A stretch of DNA of 33,419 nucleotides from UCB3 sp964415605 (GCA_964415605.1 CAYQBA010000027.1:1-33419); one strand, 5' to 3'; positions 11,089 through 19,423 are shown, counted from the stretch's first letter. Program-made: numbers and translations. The notes: generated from the sequence alone by a model not told the origin.

Positions 11089-13572
11089 ATGCAGCCGTCC
11101 CGCAGAACCACCGTGGCCGTGGGGATGGCCGTCGCGCTGGCGACCGTGCTGGGATCCCACCCCGCCGGCGCGGTCCGCGTCGCGCGGCCCGCCGGCGCCC
11201 CGCCCGCGACGCCGACGTGGCCGGCGCCGGACCTCGTGGTCAAGGTGCGCGACATGCTGCGGCAGTACTACGGTAGCCGCGCCGACGCCGCCACGCCGGT
11301 CGGCCTGGTGGCGCCGCGCTTCGAGAGCGAGAAGGTGGCATCCAAAAAGGATCCCGACACGCTCTGGGAGTTTCACGTCAACGGCAGCACGGACTGCCAC
11401 GCGGCCATCACGCGCGCCGAGTTCGTCGACTGCACGGGCCATCGGCTGGCCGCCACCTTCAACCGCGGCGACTACCTCGGCGGCCTCACGCTCTTCAAGA
11501 CGAGCCTCGGCTACTACACCAACGACGCGTACGCCCGCATGGCCGGCTACTACGCGCTGTACCACGCGTTCGCCCACGACTTCGACGCCACCGTCCCCGC
11601 CGCGTCGGGCTTCACCGCCGTCAACGCCCGCGACGCCCAGGCGTACCACCGGGCGATGGTGCGGGCCTACGAGGCGCACATGCGCGACATCATCGCGCGG
11701 ATGTTCGACGAGCCGCGCAGCGACGCGGGCTTCCAACTCAGCCTCACGCGCGCCATCGGCGAGGTCGAGATGGTCTACGTGCCGGTCGTGGTGTTCATGG
11801 AGCGCAACAACCTCTGGGGCGCCAACCGCGACCGGCGCAACGCCTTCGCGGTCGTCGACGCGATGAACCAGCGCATCTGGTGGGAGTGGGTCTGGACGCA
11901 ATCCAACGGGCCGGTGACGGCGGGCTTCGTCAACCTCGGCAGCGACCTGACATACCAGACGGGGCGCCCCCCCAGCGGCGTCCTCGACGGGACGCGGCAG
12001 TTCGCGTACGACTTCGGGGCCGGGCCGCGGACGATCCCGAGCTTGCGCTCGCCCGCCGTGGACGCCGCGGCGCTGGGCACCGACGGCTTCTGGTTCGACG
12101 CCGACTACCCCACGCCGGGCGAGTGGTGGTGCTACAGCACGTTCCCCGCCAGCTCGCCGGAGCTGGCGCAGTGCCTGACACAGGCTTCGCGCGAGAGCAA
12201 GGGCGGGCAGTTCGGCCCCTTCGGGCACTACTACGGCGATATCGCGATGCCGCTGCCGTGCGACGGCCGGGGCGGATCGGCCACGGCCTACGGGTGCGGC
12301 GAGACGAATCTGGGATCGGCGGCCGAGGAGTGGCTGTGGACGTTCGTCGGCGCTAGGGCGGGGCTGTATCTCATCGCGCGGCTGGCCTTGACCGGCGACC
12401 CCGACCTGCCGGCCAATGCGCTCGGCAAGCTCAGCCATGTCGTCGCCATCGGCACCGGGCCGGCCCAGAGCCCGTACGCCAACGTCACGGATCGCCTGGG
12501 CTACGGCGTGGCGGGCTTCCACGGCGGCGCGGGCCGCAACGACGATCTGGAGTGGCTGTGGAGCGGCGACGGCCAGGTGCGCGCGGTGCGCACGCTCTCG
12601 GCCGGCCGCCACGACGCCGAGGCCCAGAACGGGCGCTACAGCGTCGGCGAGACGGCCACGTCGCCGCGCTCGAACAAGATCGACGGCGACACGTGGGGAG
12701 CGACCGACAAGCAGGAGTACCCGGGCGGGATCGAGAACCACACCCCCGGGCCGAGCTCGCTGTACGGCTCGGCGCTCTTCAACACGCTGCTCGGCGACCA
12801 GACCAAGGACGGGCTTGCGGGCTCGCTCTATGACGCGACGCACCGCAACCACGTCGAGGAGTTCCAGAACTGGGTGTGGCTCTTCCAGGCCAGCTACTAC
12901 CGCTGCGTCGCCCCGCCGGCGGACGACCCGGTGGACCCGGCGTGCTTCGCGCTCGCCTCGACGTACCGCAAGCCGCTGTACGCCAGGCCCAACCCAGTGT
13001 CGCCGACGCTGCGGTTCGACTACCTATGGCGCTACGACGCGGCGGCGCTCGACACCAGCCACGTCTCCCCATCCGAGACGACGTGCGCGGGGCGCGCCGG
13101 GGTGCCGTGGCGGCGCATCCGGGACCGCGACGCCGCGTCGGACAGCCCGGCGTACCTCCAGGACGAGGGCGGCTACGGCGCCTACAACGAGCTGTTGCAG
13201 GCCACGGGCGGCCTCATGCGGGTGCTGGCCGCACGCTACCCGCTGAACGCCGGCGACCCGGCGTTTGCCCAGGAGCGCAACGACGTGCTCAAGCCCTGGT
13301 ACGACGAGGCCTATGCGATCAGCGGCGGCATCCTGGACCTCTACACCACGCCGCCGCCGCTGGGCTACGGCTACATGCCCGACATCGAGAACTCGACGTG
13401 CCGCGGCACCAACCCCGACGCCGGCGATCCGACGCCCGCGATGATCACGTGGCAGCAGGGCACGGGCGCCTCGGCCTTGTCGACGACGATCCGCCGCGCG
13501 ATGCTCTACAGCGTGGCGACGGCGTACTACTGGTGGTACGACAGCGCGTGGGTGGACGCGGAGCTGTTTTGA
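11089..13572 (+). CDS. Large secreted protein of unknown family
   Basis: I do not recognise this 827-residue protein. It starts at ATG 11089, six bases after a strong AGGAGG (11077-11082). The N terminus is a signal peptide: basic MQPSRR, hydrophobic TVAVGMAVALATVLG, and a probable AxA cleavage near residue 28. The mature chain is rich in Trp, Tyr and Cys and looks mostly helical. It contains a HAFAHDFD segment (not a HExxH zinc site), a Trp-rich RIWWEWVWTQ segment and an AEEWLWTFVGARAG segment. It lacks the Thr/Pro stalk and the terminal IYLPLV motif of the other exported proteins here. A (α/α)-toroid-type carbohydrate-active fold could be considered, but that is a guess. It stands alone between the ssrA terminator and a repeat region. 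Confidence 0.75.
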   Translation: MQPSRRTTVAVGMAVALATVLGSHPAGAVRVARPAGAPPATPTWPAPDLVVKVRDMLRQYYGSRADAATPVGLVAPRFESEKVASKKDPDTLWEFHVNGSTDCHAAITRAEFVDCTGHRLAATFNRGDYLGGLTLFKTSLGYYTNDAYARMAGYYALYHAFAHDFDATVPAASGFTAVNARDAQAYHRAMVRAYEAHMRDIIARMFDEPRSDAGFQLSLTRAIGEVEMVYVPVVVFMERNNLWGANRDRRNAFAVVDAMNQRIWWEWVWTQSNGPVTAGFVNLGSDLTYQTGRPPSGVLDGTRQFAYDFGAGPRTIPSLRSPAVDAAALGTDGFWFDADYPTPGEWWCYSTFPASSPELAQCLTQASRESKGGQFGPFGHYYGDIAMPLPCDGRGGSATAYGCGETNLGSAAEEWLWTFVGARAGLYLIARLALTGDPDLPANALGKLSHVVAIGTGPAQSPYANVTDRLGYGVAGFHGGAGRNDDLEWLWSGDGQVRAVRTLSAGRHDAEAQNGRYSVGETATSPRSNKIDGDTWGATDKQEYPGGIENHTPGPSSLYGSALFNTLLGDQTKDGLAGSLYDATHRNHVEEFQNWVWLFQASYYRCVAPPADDPVDPACFALASTYRKPLYARPNPVSPTLRFDYLWRYDAAALDTSHVSPSETTCAGRAGVPWRRIRDRDAASDSPAYLQDEGGYGAYNELLQATGGLMRVLAARYPLNAGDPAFAQERNDVLKPWYDEAYAISGGILDLYTTPPPLGYGYMPDIENSTCRGTNPDAGDPTPAMITWQQGTGASALSTTIRRAMLYSVATAYYWWYDSAWVDAELF

Positions 13573-13580
13573 TGAGACGA

Positions 13581-13706
13581 GGGCGGTGGGAAGTGGGGCG
13601 CAGGAAATAGGGCGCAGGGAGGAGGAAGCAGACAGTAGAAGGCAGGAAGAAGCAGGAAGGGTCGTTGCTCCCTCTGCCTTCGTCGCTCCGCCTTCCTTCT
13701 TCATCC
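13581..13706. repeat. Strand-switching heptamer repeat array
   Basis: From 13581 to 13664 twelve consecutive 7-base units all begin with R-G, for example AGGAAAT, AGGGCGC, AGGGAGG, AGGAAGC, AGACAGT, AGAAGGC, AGGAAGA. From 13665 to 13706 six units all begin with Y-T (TTGCTCC, CTCTGCC, TTCGTCG, CTCCGCC, TTCCTTC, TTCATCC), so the purine-rich strand switches. The right end runs over the last codons of the ATP-grasp gene. The two halves can partly fold on each other. It resembles short tandemly repeated repetitive sequences of filamentous cyanobacteria and Chloroflexota. It could also end transcription of the two convergent genes. Confidence 0.7.
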
Positions 13707-15152
13707 ATCCATGGCCCGCCCCAACGCTTCGATCGCACCGACGACCTCGGGCAGCAGCGCACCAGCGCCATCCACCGCCCGGCGCCGGAGCTGGATGCGC
13801 GCCCACGCCTGCCCGGGCTCGATCCGCCGCCCTGGCGCCGGGGCCAGCACCAGCATCTCCTCCGAATCGGCCAGCGCATCGACCCGCACCGCCGGCCGCG
13901 CGAAGTCGAGCCCGCCCATGGCGGACGCAAGCCGATGCACGCCGGTGGTGAAGTGTCCTGACACGGTTCCCGGCGCGCCGCCCACATGGTGCAGAATCAC
14001 CTGCGCGCCGGCCACCGGCGCGAGGTGGAGGTCGAGCGGCGCCCGGTCAGCTTCTGGATCGACGAACGCGAGCACGTGCCGAGCCAGGAGGGGCAGGCGG
14101 CCGGCCGCCAGCTCGAGCTGGGTGTAGAGCGCGATGGACGCGACGAGGCGCGGGTTGACCTCGATCACCATGAGCCGCCCGTCGGGCTCGCGGACGAAGT
14201 CGAGCCCGAACACACCCCGATAGCCCTCGCCCGCCAGCGCCCCGCCGACGCGTCGCGCCACGTCCACGAACGGGGCCGGGTCGAGATCCAGCACCGTGCC
14301 GGCCACCCAGTCGTTGCCGCATGCGCCGAGCGGGTAGCGCGTCAGACGGGGATCGCCGGTGATCTGTACGAACGGTGCGCCCACCGCCACCCCGCGGGCC
14401 GTCACACACGCGTTCAACGTGAGCGGCGTGCCGAGAATGTACGCCGTGGCGCGCACCGTCGGCGCTCGCAAGGCGCGGACGGCGGCGTCGAAGGCGTCGG
14501 CGTCCGCGACCAGGTACGTGCGCGCGCCGCTGTAGCCGTGCGCTGCCTGCAGCACGAAGCACGGTCCGAGGATCTCGGCGACACCGGCGTAGGTCGCGCC
14601 GGCCAGATCGAGGCCGAGGCCCGGCGGCTGGCGGAGGCCGAGGGCGTCGGCCAGCGCGCGGAAGGTCACCTTGTTCTCCCAACGGCGCGACACGCCCGCC
14701 GGCGCGCACAGAAGCGGCCAGCCGCGGCGGCGGCACAGGCTCTCGATGGCGTGCGACGTCTTGAAGACGAGGAGGCCGGGCAGGCGGGGAGCCCCCATCG
14801 ACGCGCCAGCCCTCTGCGGGCCATCGATGAACGCGGCGGCCCCGGGGTCGGCCAGGAGGTCGGCCGTGCCGAGCTCGCGCAGACCCCGTGCGCCGGCAGC
14901 GGCGTCGGCCCGCAAATCGCGAGCACGGGCTGGGTCTGGCTCCGCCAGCGCGAACACCTCGACGCCCTGCGCGCCGAGGATGTCGAGCGCCGGGGCGGGG
15001 TAGGCGCTGGCAATCCGATAGCCCGGAACGAGGCGCTCTAGCCCGATGCCATAGTGCGGGTCGGGGCCCGCGAAGGTCAGGCCGCGGGCGTGCTCCGCGG
15101 CCCACGCCGCGAACGCTTCGGGCGCGCGGACCCCGTGCCGTTGCACCGTCAC
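13701..15152 (-). CDS. ATP-grasp ligase
   Basis: Predicted ATP-dependent carboxylate-amine ligase of 483 residues. Residues ~1-150 form a pre-ATP-grasp domain ending in LLVFKTSHAIESLCRRRGWPLL. The ATP-grasp domain spans about 155-345: RRWENKVTFRALADALGL is the lid start, and the Mg-ATP site carries FGLDF (D318) and IEVNPR (E331, N333). Residues ~350-483 are an extra C-terminal domain. Length and organisation differ from LysX (about 280 residues); it is nearer to ATP-grasp_3-type ligases. It begins at GTG 15152, overlapping the stop of the PLP-enzyme gene by 4 bp (GTGA), and is the last gene of the operon. Its substrate is unknown; joining an amino acid to the LysW-like carrier or to another amino acid is inferred from context. 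Confidence 0.85.
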   Translation of the reverse strand: MTVQRHGVRAPEAFAAWAAEHARGLTFAGPDPHYGIGLERLVPGYRIASAYPAPALDILGAQGVEVFALAEPDPARARDLRADAAAGARGLRELGTADLLADPGAAAFIDGPQRAGASMGAPRLPGLLVFKTSHAIESLCRRRGWPLLCAPAGVSRRWENKVTFRALADALGLRQPPGLGLDLAGATYAGVAEILGPCFVLQAAHGYSGARTYLVADADAFDAAVRALRAPTVRATAYILGTPLTLNACVTARGVAVGAPFVQITGDPRLTRYPLGACGNDWVAGTVLDLDPAPFVDVARRVGGALAGEGYRGVFGLDFVREPDGRLMVIEVNPRLVASIALYTQLELAAGRLPLLARHVLAFVDPEADRAPLDLHLAPVAGAQVILHHVGGAPGTVSGHFTTGVHRLASAMGGLDFARPAVRVDALADSEEMLVLAPAPGRRIEPGQAWARIQLRRRAVDGAGALLPEVVGAIEALGRAMDG

Positions 15153-16354
15153 AGGCCGAGGGCGGCCTCGACCGCCGGCAGGCTCTCCGCGGCCACGACG
15201 CGACCCCGCCCCGCCGCCGCGGGGCCCCGGTGAGCGGGCCCCGCGGCGGGCATGTCCGCTGCCTCGGTCTCATCGCCGACCGCGTCCATGGCCCCGCCGC
15301 CCGCCGCGCCCGTCAAGAGGATCGTCGCCGAGCGGACGCCCCCCCTCGCCGCGGCGCGGATCGCCGCCGCCAGGGCCGCCGCGCCCTCGATCGACGTCTC
15401 GATACCGTGGGCGAGGAGGCGTGCCTCGGCGGCGTCGGCCTCGGCGTCGGTGATCACCCAGCCGCCGCCCCCGGTGCGGGCGATCCAGCGGGCCGCCTCG
15501 CCGGCCCGGCGGGTCTTGCGCGCGCCACGGTCGCCGAGGCGGCCGCGGGCCTCCCGCGGCGGCCGCGGGTCGAACGGGCCGGCCACGGGGTGCGCGCCGG
15601 TTCCCTGCACGGCATGCAGCGCCGGCATGCGGCCCGTCGCACCGACGTCGCCGGCGCGGGCGAACGCACGGCCGAGCGCGACAAACGATGTCGCGCTGGA
15701 CACAAACGCGAACACGGCGTCGGTGGCGGGCTCGAACCCGGCGATCTCCCACCCCATCGACTGAAAGCCTTCGACGGCCAGGGGATCGGTCGACGGGCGC
15801 AGGTTCGGGATCCCGTGCCGCTCGGCAACCGCCGCGGCGAGCGTCAGCGCGTGGGCCGACAAGCACACGTCGGCGCCGAGGCGGACAAGGCGGCGCACCT
15901 TTGCCGGCGGTGTGGTCGGCGCCACGAACGCGGCCAAGCGCAGACCGGCCGCGGCCGAGTACGCCGCCGCGGCGAGCGCGGCGTTGCCGGACGACGAGAT
16001 CACGGCGCGCCGGACGCCGGGCATCCGCCAGCACAGGGCGGCCACCTGGAACGCCATGCCGCGGGCCTTGTGCGACCCGGTCGGGTTGAGGTCCTCGCGC
16101 TTGACCACGAGGCGGTCCAGACCAACCTCGGCCGCCAGCGCCGGCAGCGCGACGGCCGGGGTGCCGCCCTCGCCGAGCGTCAGCCACGCGGCGGGCGGCA
16201 GAACCGGATCGTACAGCGCGGCGTAGCGCCAGATGTCGGCCCGCACGGTGCCGGACGTCGGCTCGCCCGGGGGCCCCTTAACCACCTCGATGCCGGTCTC
16301 GCCGGGCGCCGCATCGGGCTCTGGCAATGCCGGATCCGACGGCCGGCGGGCCAT
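15149..16354 (-). CDS. Threonine-synthase-like PLP-dependent enzyme
   Basis: Fold-type II PLP enzyme of 401 residues. LGEGGTP (60-66) and VVKREDLNPTGSHKARG (83-99) match threonine synthase and its relatives; K96 is the Schiff-base Lys, although the usual SFKDRG is SHKARG. SSSGN (120-124) is the substrate/PLP loop. Where relatives carry a glycine-rich phosphate loop, this protein reads FVSSATSF (217-224). The activity is therefore probably not classical threonine synthesis; β- or γ-replacement on an amino acid is plausible. The start is ATG 16354, seven bases after the LysW-like stop; GAGGAG within the last codons of that gene can serve as ribosome-binding site. The tail is low complexity. Confidence 0.82.
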   Translation of the reverse strand: MARRPSDPALPEPDAAPGETGIEVVKGPPGEPTSGTVRADIWRYAALYDPVLPPAAWLTLGEGGTPAVALPALAAEVGLDRLVVKREDLNPTGSHKARGMAFQVAALCWRMPGVRRAVISSSGNAALAAAAYSAAAGLRLAAFVAPTTPPAKVRRLVRLGADVCLSAHALTLAAAVAERHGIPNLRPSTDPLAVEGFQSMGWEIAGFEPATDAVFAFVSSATSFVALGRAFARAGDVGATGRMPALHAVQGTGAHPVAGPFDPRPPREARGRLGDRGARKTRRAGEAARWIARTGGGGWVITDAEADAAEARLLAHGIETSIEGAAALAAAIRAAARGGVRSATILLTGAAGGGAMDAVGDETEAADMPAAGPAHRGPAAAGRGRVVAAESLPAVEAALGL

Positions 16355-16361
16355 GGCCAGG

Positions 16362-16559
16362 CTACTTCTCCTCTTCCTCGAACAGCTCGACGCGGATGGG
16401 ATCGAGGCTGACGACCTCGAGCTCGGCGCCGCAGTGATCGCACCAGACCACCTCGCCGAGCATGACGTCTTCCGGCAGGCCCACGCGGGACCCACACGCC
16501 GGGCATGCCTCGATCTCCTGGGCGTCCGGATCGTAGTCGATCGGTGAGAACTCGTTCAT
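16362..16559 (-). CDS. LysW-like zinc-ribbon amino-group carrier protein
   Basis: Small acidic 65-residue protein. A zinc ribbon is formed by C19-x2-C22 (CPACG) and C40-x2-C43 (CDHCG). GEVVWCDHCGAELEVVSLDP matches LysW, the carrier whose C-terminal Glu γ-carboxyl protects the amino group of α-aminoadipate or glutamate during lysine and arginine synthesis. Unlike LysW, which ends EDWGE, this protein ends FEEEEK, so the usual terminal Glu is followed or replaced by Lys. No lysX, lysY or lysZ is nearby, so it does not sit in a lysine pathway cluster. The ATG at 16559 has a perfect AAGGAGGT ten bases upstream. It lies between the Mur-ligase fusion and the PLP enzyme. Confidence 0.88.
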   Translation of the reverse strand: MNEFSPIDYDPDAQEIEACPACGSRVGLPEDVMLGEVVWCDHCGAELEVVSLDPIRVELFEEEEK

Positions 16560-16569
16560 GGTGTCGTCG

Positions 16570-16577
16570 ACCTCCTT
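16570..16577 (-). promoter_or_regulatory. Shine-Dalgarno of the LysW-like gene
   Basis: AAGGAGGT, read on the minus strand, is the full anti-16S match. It overlaps by one base the stop codon of the upstream fusion gene (16579-16577) and lies ten bases before the start, so the small carrier should be made strongly and in coupling. Confidence 0.75.
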
Positions 16578-19246
16578 CAGGTCGTGGTCAAGTCGCGCAG
16601 GAGCGCGCGGAATCCCGTCTCGGCCGCGCCGTCGCCGAGGTAATGCATGCGGAAGAAGTACGGACACGCCGGCGACAGCAGGACCGTGTCGCCGGCGCGA
16701 GCGCCGGCGACGACGTCCGCCACGGCGGCGCGGAGGGTCGTGTGGCGGACGATCTCGGGCCCGTCAGCGGCAGCCGCCGTGCTCCCGGAGGGATCGACAA
16801 CCACCGCGTGGCGCCGCTCCGTCGCCGTACCCGCCGCCCGCACGGCGGCCTCGATCCGATCGGACCCGGCGCCCGGCAGGAGCACGAGCCGCCGCACGCG
16901 GGTGGCGACGGCGCGCGCGAGGTCCGTCAGATCCAGCCCCTTGTCGTCGCCCCCCGCGATGAGCACGATCGGCGCCGGGAGCGCCTCGAGCGCCGCCACC
17001 GTCGCCTGTGGCGTCGTCGAGTTCAGGTCGTCGACGTAATCCACGCCCCCCGCGCGCCACACGCGCTGGGTGCGGTGCCGCAAGCCCCGGAACGCCGCCA
17101 CGCCGCGGCGGATGGCGGCGGCGTCCGCGCCGGCCAGCCACGCCGCCAGCGCGGCGGCCAGGATGTTCGCGTGGTTGTGCGCGCCGACGAGCCATGCCGC
17201 GGCGATCGGTCCGGCGTCCACGGGCGGCGCGGCGGTGTCGCGGCGCAGGTGGATCCGCCCGTCCTCGATCCACGCCCCGCGTTCGACGGGGGCGGCGCGG
17301 CTGAACCACCACAGGCTGCCGGCGAGCCCCTCCGCCATGGCGCGGGTTGCCGGGTTGTCGGCGTTCAGGACCGCATGGTCGCCGGGGCCTTGTCCGGCCA
17401 CCAGCCGGCGCTTGACGGCCGAGTACGCCTCGAACGAGCCGCCGTGCTCGTCGAGGTGGTTGGGCAGCACGTTGAGCACGACGCCGATGCGAGGTCGCGG
17501 CGCGACGTCGATGAGCTGGCGGTTGCTGACCTCCAGCACCAGCCAGTCGTCCGGCCGCAGCGCGCGCAGCTCGCCCAGGACCTGGACGCTGCGGCGCTCG
17601 TTGCCGGCGTAGTGAACCGGGATCGAGGCTTGCCGCAGGATGGCCTCCACCAGGCGGCTGGTGGTCGACTTGCCGTTGCTGCCGGTGACCGCCAGCACCG
17701 GCGCGGGCGAGAGGTCGAAGTAAAGCTCGGTGATCCCGTGGAACGGCACGCCCGCGGCGCGCAGGTCGGTCAGGGCCGGGAGGTTGGGGGGGTAGAGGTA
17801 CCACGCCTGCCCGGCGAACACGGCACCCGCGCGCGCGATGCCCTCCAGATACCGCTCGCCGAACCGGCGCTGGATGGGCAGGCTCGCCAGCGCGCGCCAC
17901 ACCCGATCGCGCTCGGCCGGCGGCATGCCCACGTGGTTGCGCCGGAAGGCCGCCTCGACTTGATCCGCCGGCTGGAAGTCGTGGACCGTCAGCCGGCGCA
18001 CCCCTTCGGCCCACAGGAACCGCACCATCGCGGCCCCTTCGGTGCTGGCGAGCCCAACGACGTGGACCTCGACATCGCGCAGGGCCCGCACGGCCTCCCA
18101 GCGCCGGCGGAGGTCGGCCGGCCAGGCGGCCTCGTCCGCCACGGCGTCAACCGGAGCGGGGGCATCGCGACGGCCATCGGATGGCCCGGATCCCGCGCCG
18201 CGCCGGCGACCACCGTCCCCCGCGTCGCCGCCGACCCCGGGAGCGTGGCCACGTGCCGTGCCGCCGCCATCCCCGGGGCCGCCGCCATCCGCACCGCCAT
18301 CGCCATCTCCACCGCCGCCGCTCTCCGCGTCGAACCGGCGCGCCGACCGGAGGTGGTAGCGCCGCCGCATCTCGGTCAGCGGCTCGACGACGACCGCATC
18401 GGCGTCGAAGCTCGCGTGGGCCACCGCCACCGGGTCGACGTCGACGACGACGGCGACGTGCCCGATGCCGCGGGCCTTGTGCGAGAGGTACACCAGGTCG
18501 CCCGGCGCCAATTCGTCGAGCGGCACCCGCCGACCGCGGCGGGCCTGGTCGCGCGAGTGCTTCGGGAGGCCGAGGCCGAGCACCGAGCGGTAGACCCGCT
18601 GCGTGAGGCCCGAGCAGTCGACGCCGGCCCGCGTGGTGCCGCCCCAGACGTACGGCGTCCTGAGCCAGGGCGTGATCGCGGCGCGCCAGGCGGTCGGCGG
18701 CGCCTGCCCGGGCGCCCCGGCGAACGCCGCCCGCCACGACGCCACGCTGGCGGGGACGTCGGCCGCGGCGATCTCGGCGAGGTCGCCGTCCGCGGCCCAG
18801 CCGATCGTTCCGTCCGCCAGCTCCACCGCCCACCAGCGCCCGCGCCGCGCCAGGCGGCGGATGGGCGGGTCGCCGGGCGCGACCTGGGTCGCGAGGTCGC
18901 CGCCGGGGCGTGCCAGGACGTCCACCCGCTCACCGCGCGGCACGGCCCAGCCAAGGTCGTCGGGCTGCTCCACGAGCACGGCGACGTCGTCGTCGACGCG
19001 GGCGCCGCCCGTCGCCTCGCGCACGGCGGCGCGGATGGCGGACCGCTGCGCGGGGATGAGCACGTTGCCGGTCAGTCGGACCGCGCCCACGGCGTCGGCC
19101 ACGATCTCGGCCACCACGTCGCACACGACCTCGCCGTAGCGCCGGTCCCAGTCGGCGACGAGGGCATCGACGGCGGCCTGGGCTTGCGCGCGAAGATCGA
19201 GATCGTGGCTGGCGGTGGGGGGGACGGATGGGGTGATCGGGGTCAT
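16577..19246 (-). CDS. NlpC/P60 hydrolase fused to a MurD-like Mur ligase
   Basis: One 889-residue frame joins two enzymes. Residues ~1-85 are helical and ~88-160 SH3-like. Residues ~180-305 are an NlpC/P60 domain like that of YkfC: TPYVWGG, C211 in GVDCSGL, H263 in GIGHVAVVVD and a possible third residue H277. A Gly-rich linker covers ~310-375. Residues ~388-889 are a MurD-like ligase: N-terminal Rossmann part (VHVVGLASTEG), P-loop TGSNGKSTT (521-529), LEVSNRQL (571-578), NVLPNHLDEH (592-601), GAHNHANILAA, and the C-terminal DDLNSTTPQAT and GGDDKG. No signal peptide is visible, so both domains should act in the cytosol. YkfC-type enzymes cut γ-D-glutamyl bonds; MurD adds Glu to UDP-MurNAc-Ala. 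First gene of the operon, with its own promoter. Confidence 0.87.
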   Translation of the reverse strand: MTPITPSVPPTASHDLDLRAQAQAAVDALVADWDRRYGEVVCDVVAEIVADAVGAVRLTGNVLIPAQRSAIRAAVREATGGARVDDDVAVLVEQPDDLGWAVPRGERVDVLARPGGDLATQVAPGDPPIRRLARRGRWWAVELADGTIGWAADGDLAEIAAADVPASVASWRAAFAGAPGQAPPTAWRAAITPWLRTPYVWGGTTRAGVDCSGLTQRVYRSVLGLGLPKHSRDQARRGRRVPLDELAPGDLVYLSHKARGIGHVAVVVDVDPVAVAHASFDADAVVVEPLTEMRRRYHLRSARRFDAESGGGGDGDGGADGGGPGDGGGTARGHAPGVGGDAGDGGRRRGAGSGPSDGRRDAPAPVDAVADEAAWPADLRRRWEAVRALRDVEVHVVGLASTEGAAMVRFLWAEGVRRLTVHDFQPADQVEAAFRRNHVGMPPAERDRVWRALASLPIQRRFGERYLEGIARAGAVFAGQAWYLYPPNLPALTDLRAAGVPFHGITELYFDLSPAPVLAVTGSNGKSTTSRLVEAILRQASIPVHYAGNERRSVQVLGELRALRPDDWLVLEVSNRQLIDVAPRPRIGVVLNVLPNHLDEHGGSFEAYSAVKRRLVAGQGPGDHAVLNADNPATRAMAEGLAGSLWWFSRAAPVERGAWIEDGRIHLRRDTAAPPVDAGPIAAAWLVGAHNHANILAAALAAWLAGADAAAIRRGVAAFRGLRHRTQRVWRAGGVDYVDDLNSTTPQATVAALEALPAPIVLIAGGDDKGLDLTDLARAVATRVRRLVLLPGAGSDRIEAAVRAAGTATERRHAVVVDPSGSTAAAADGPEIVRHTTLRAAVADVVAGARAGDTVLLSPACPYFFRMHYLGDGAAETGFRALLRDLTTT

Positions 19247-19283
19247 GGGAAGCCCCGCGAGGCACGCCGCGCCGGGCCCCTGA

Positions 19284-19313
19284 AGTATACCGCCCGGCGC
19301 GATCCGAGGCCAA
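19284..19313 (-). promoter_or_regulatory. Putative promoter of the four-gene operon
   Basis: Read on the minus strand: -35 TTGGCC (19313-19308), 18-base spacer, -10 TATACT (19289-19284). The inferred leader before ATG 19246 is about 30 nt. Confidence 0.5.
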
Positions 19314-19423
19314 GGGATCGGCGCTCCGGGCGCATGGGCGCCACGGGTGCCGGCGCCACGAAGGCCGCCTCGGCGCGGCCGTTCATCCGCGCCGGGGCGG
19401 CCTCGAGGCCTCGCACACGGCCA

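Noticed and set aside
11557..11610. HAFAHDFD in the unknown secreted protein as a zinc-protease site
   Set aside because: It lacks the HExxH glutamate and any third ligand motif nearby; treated as unrelated.
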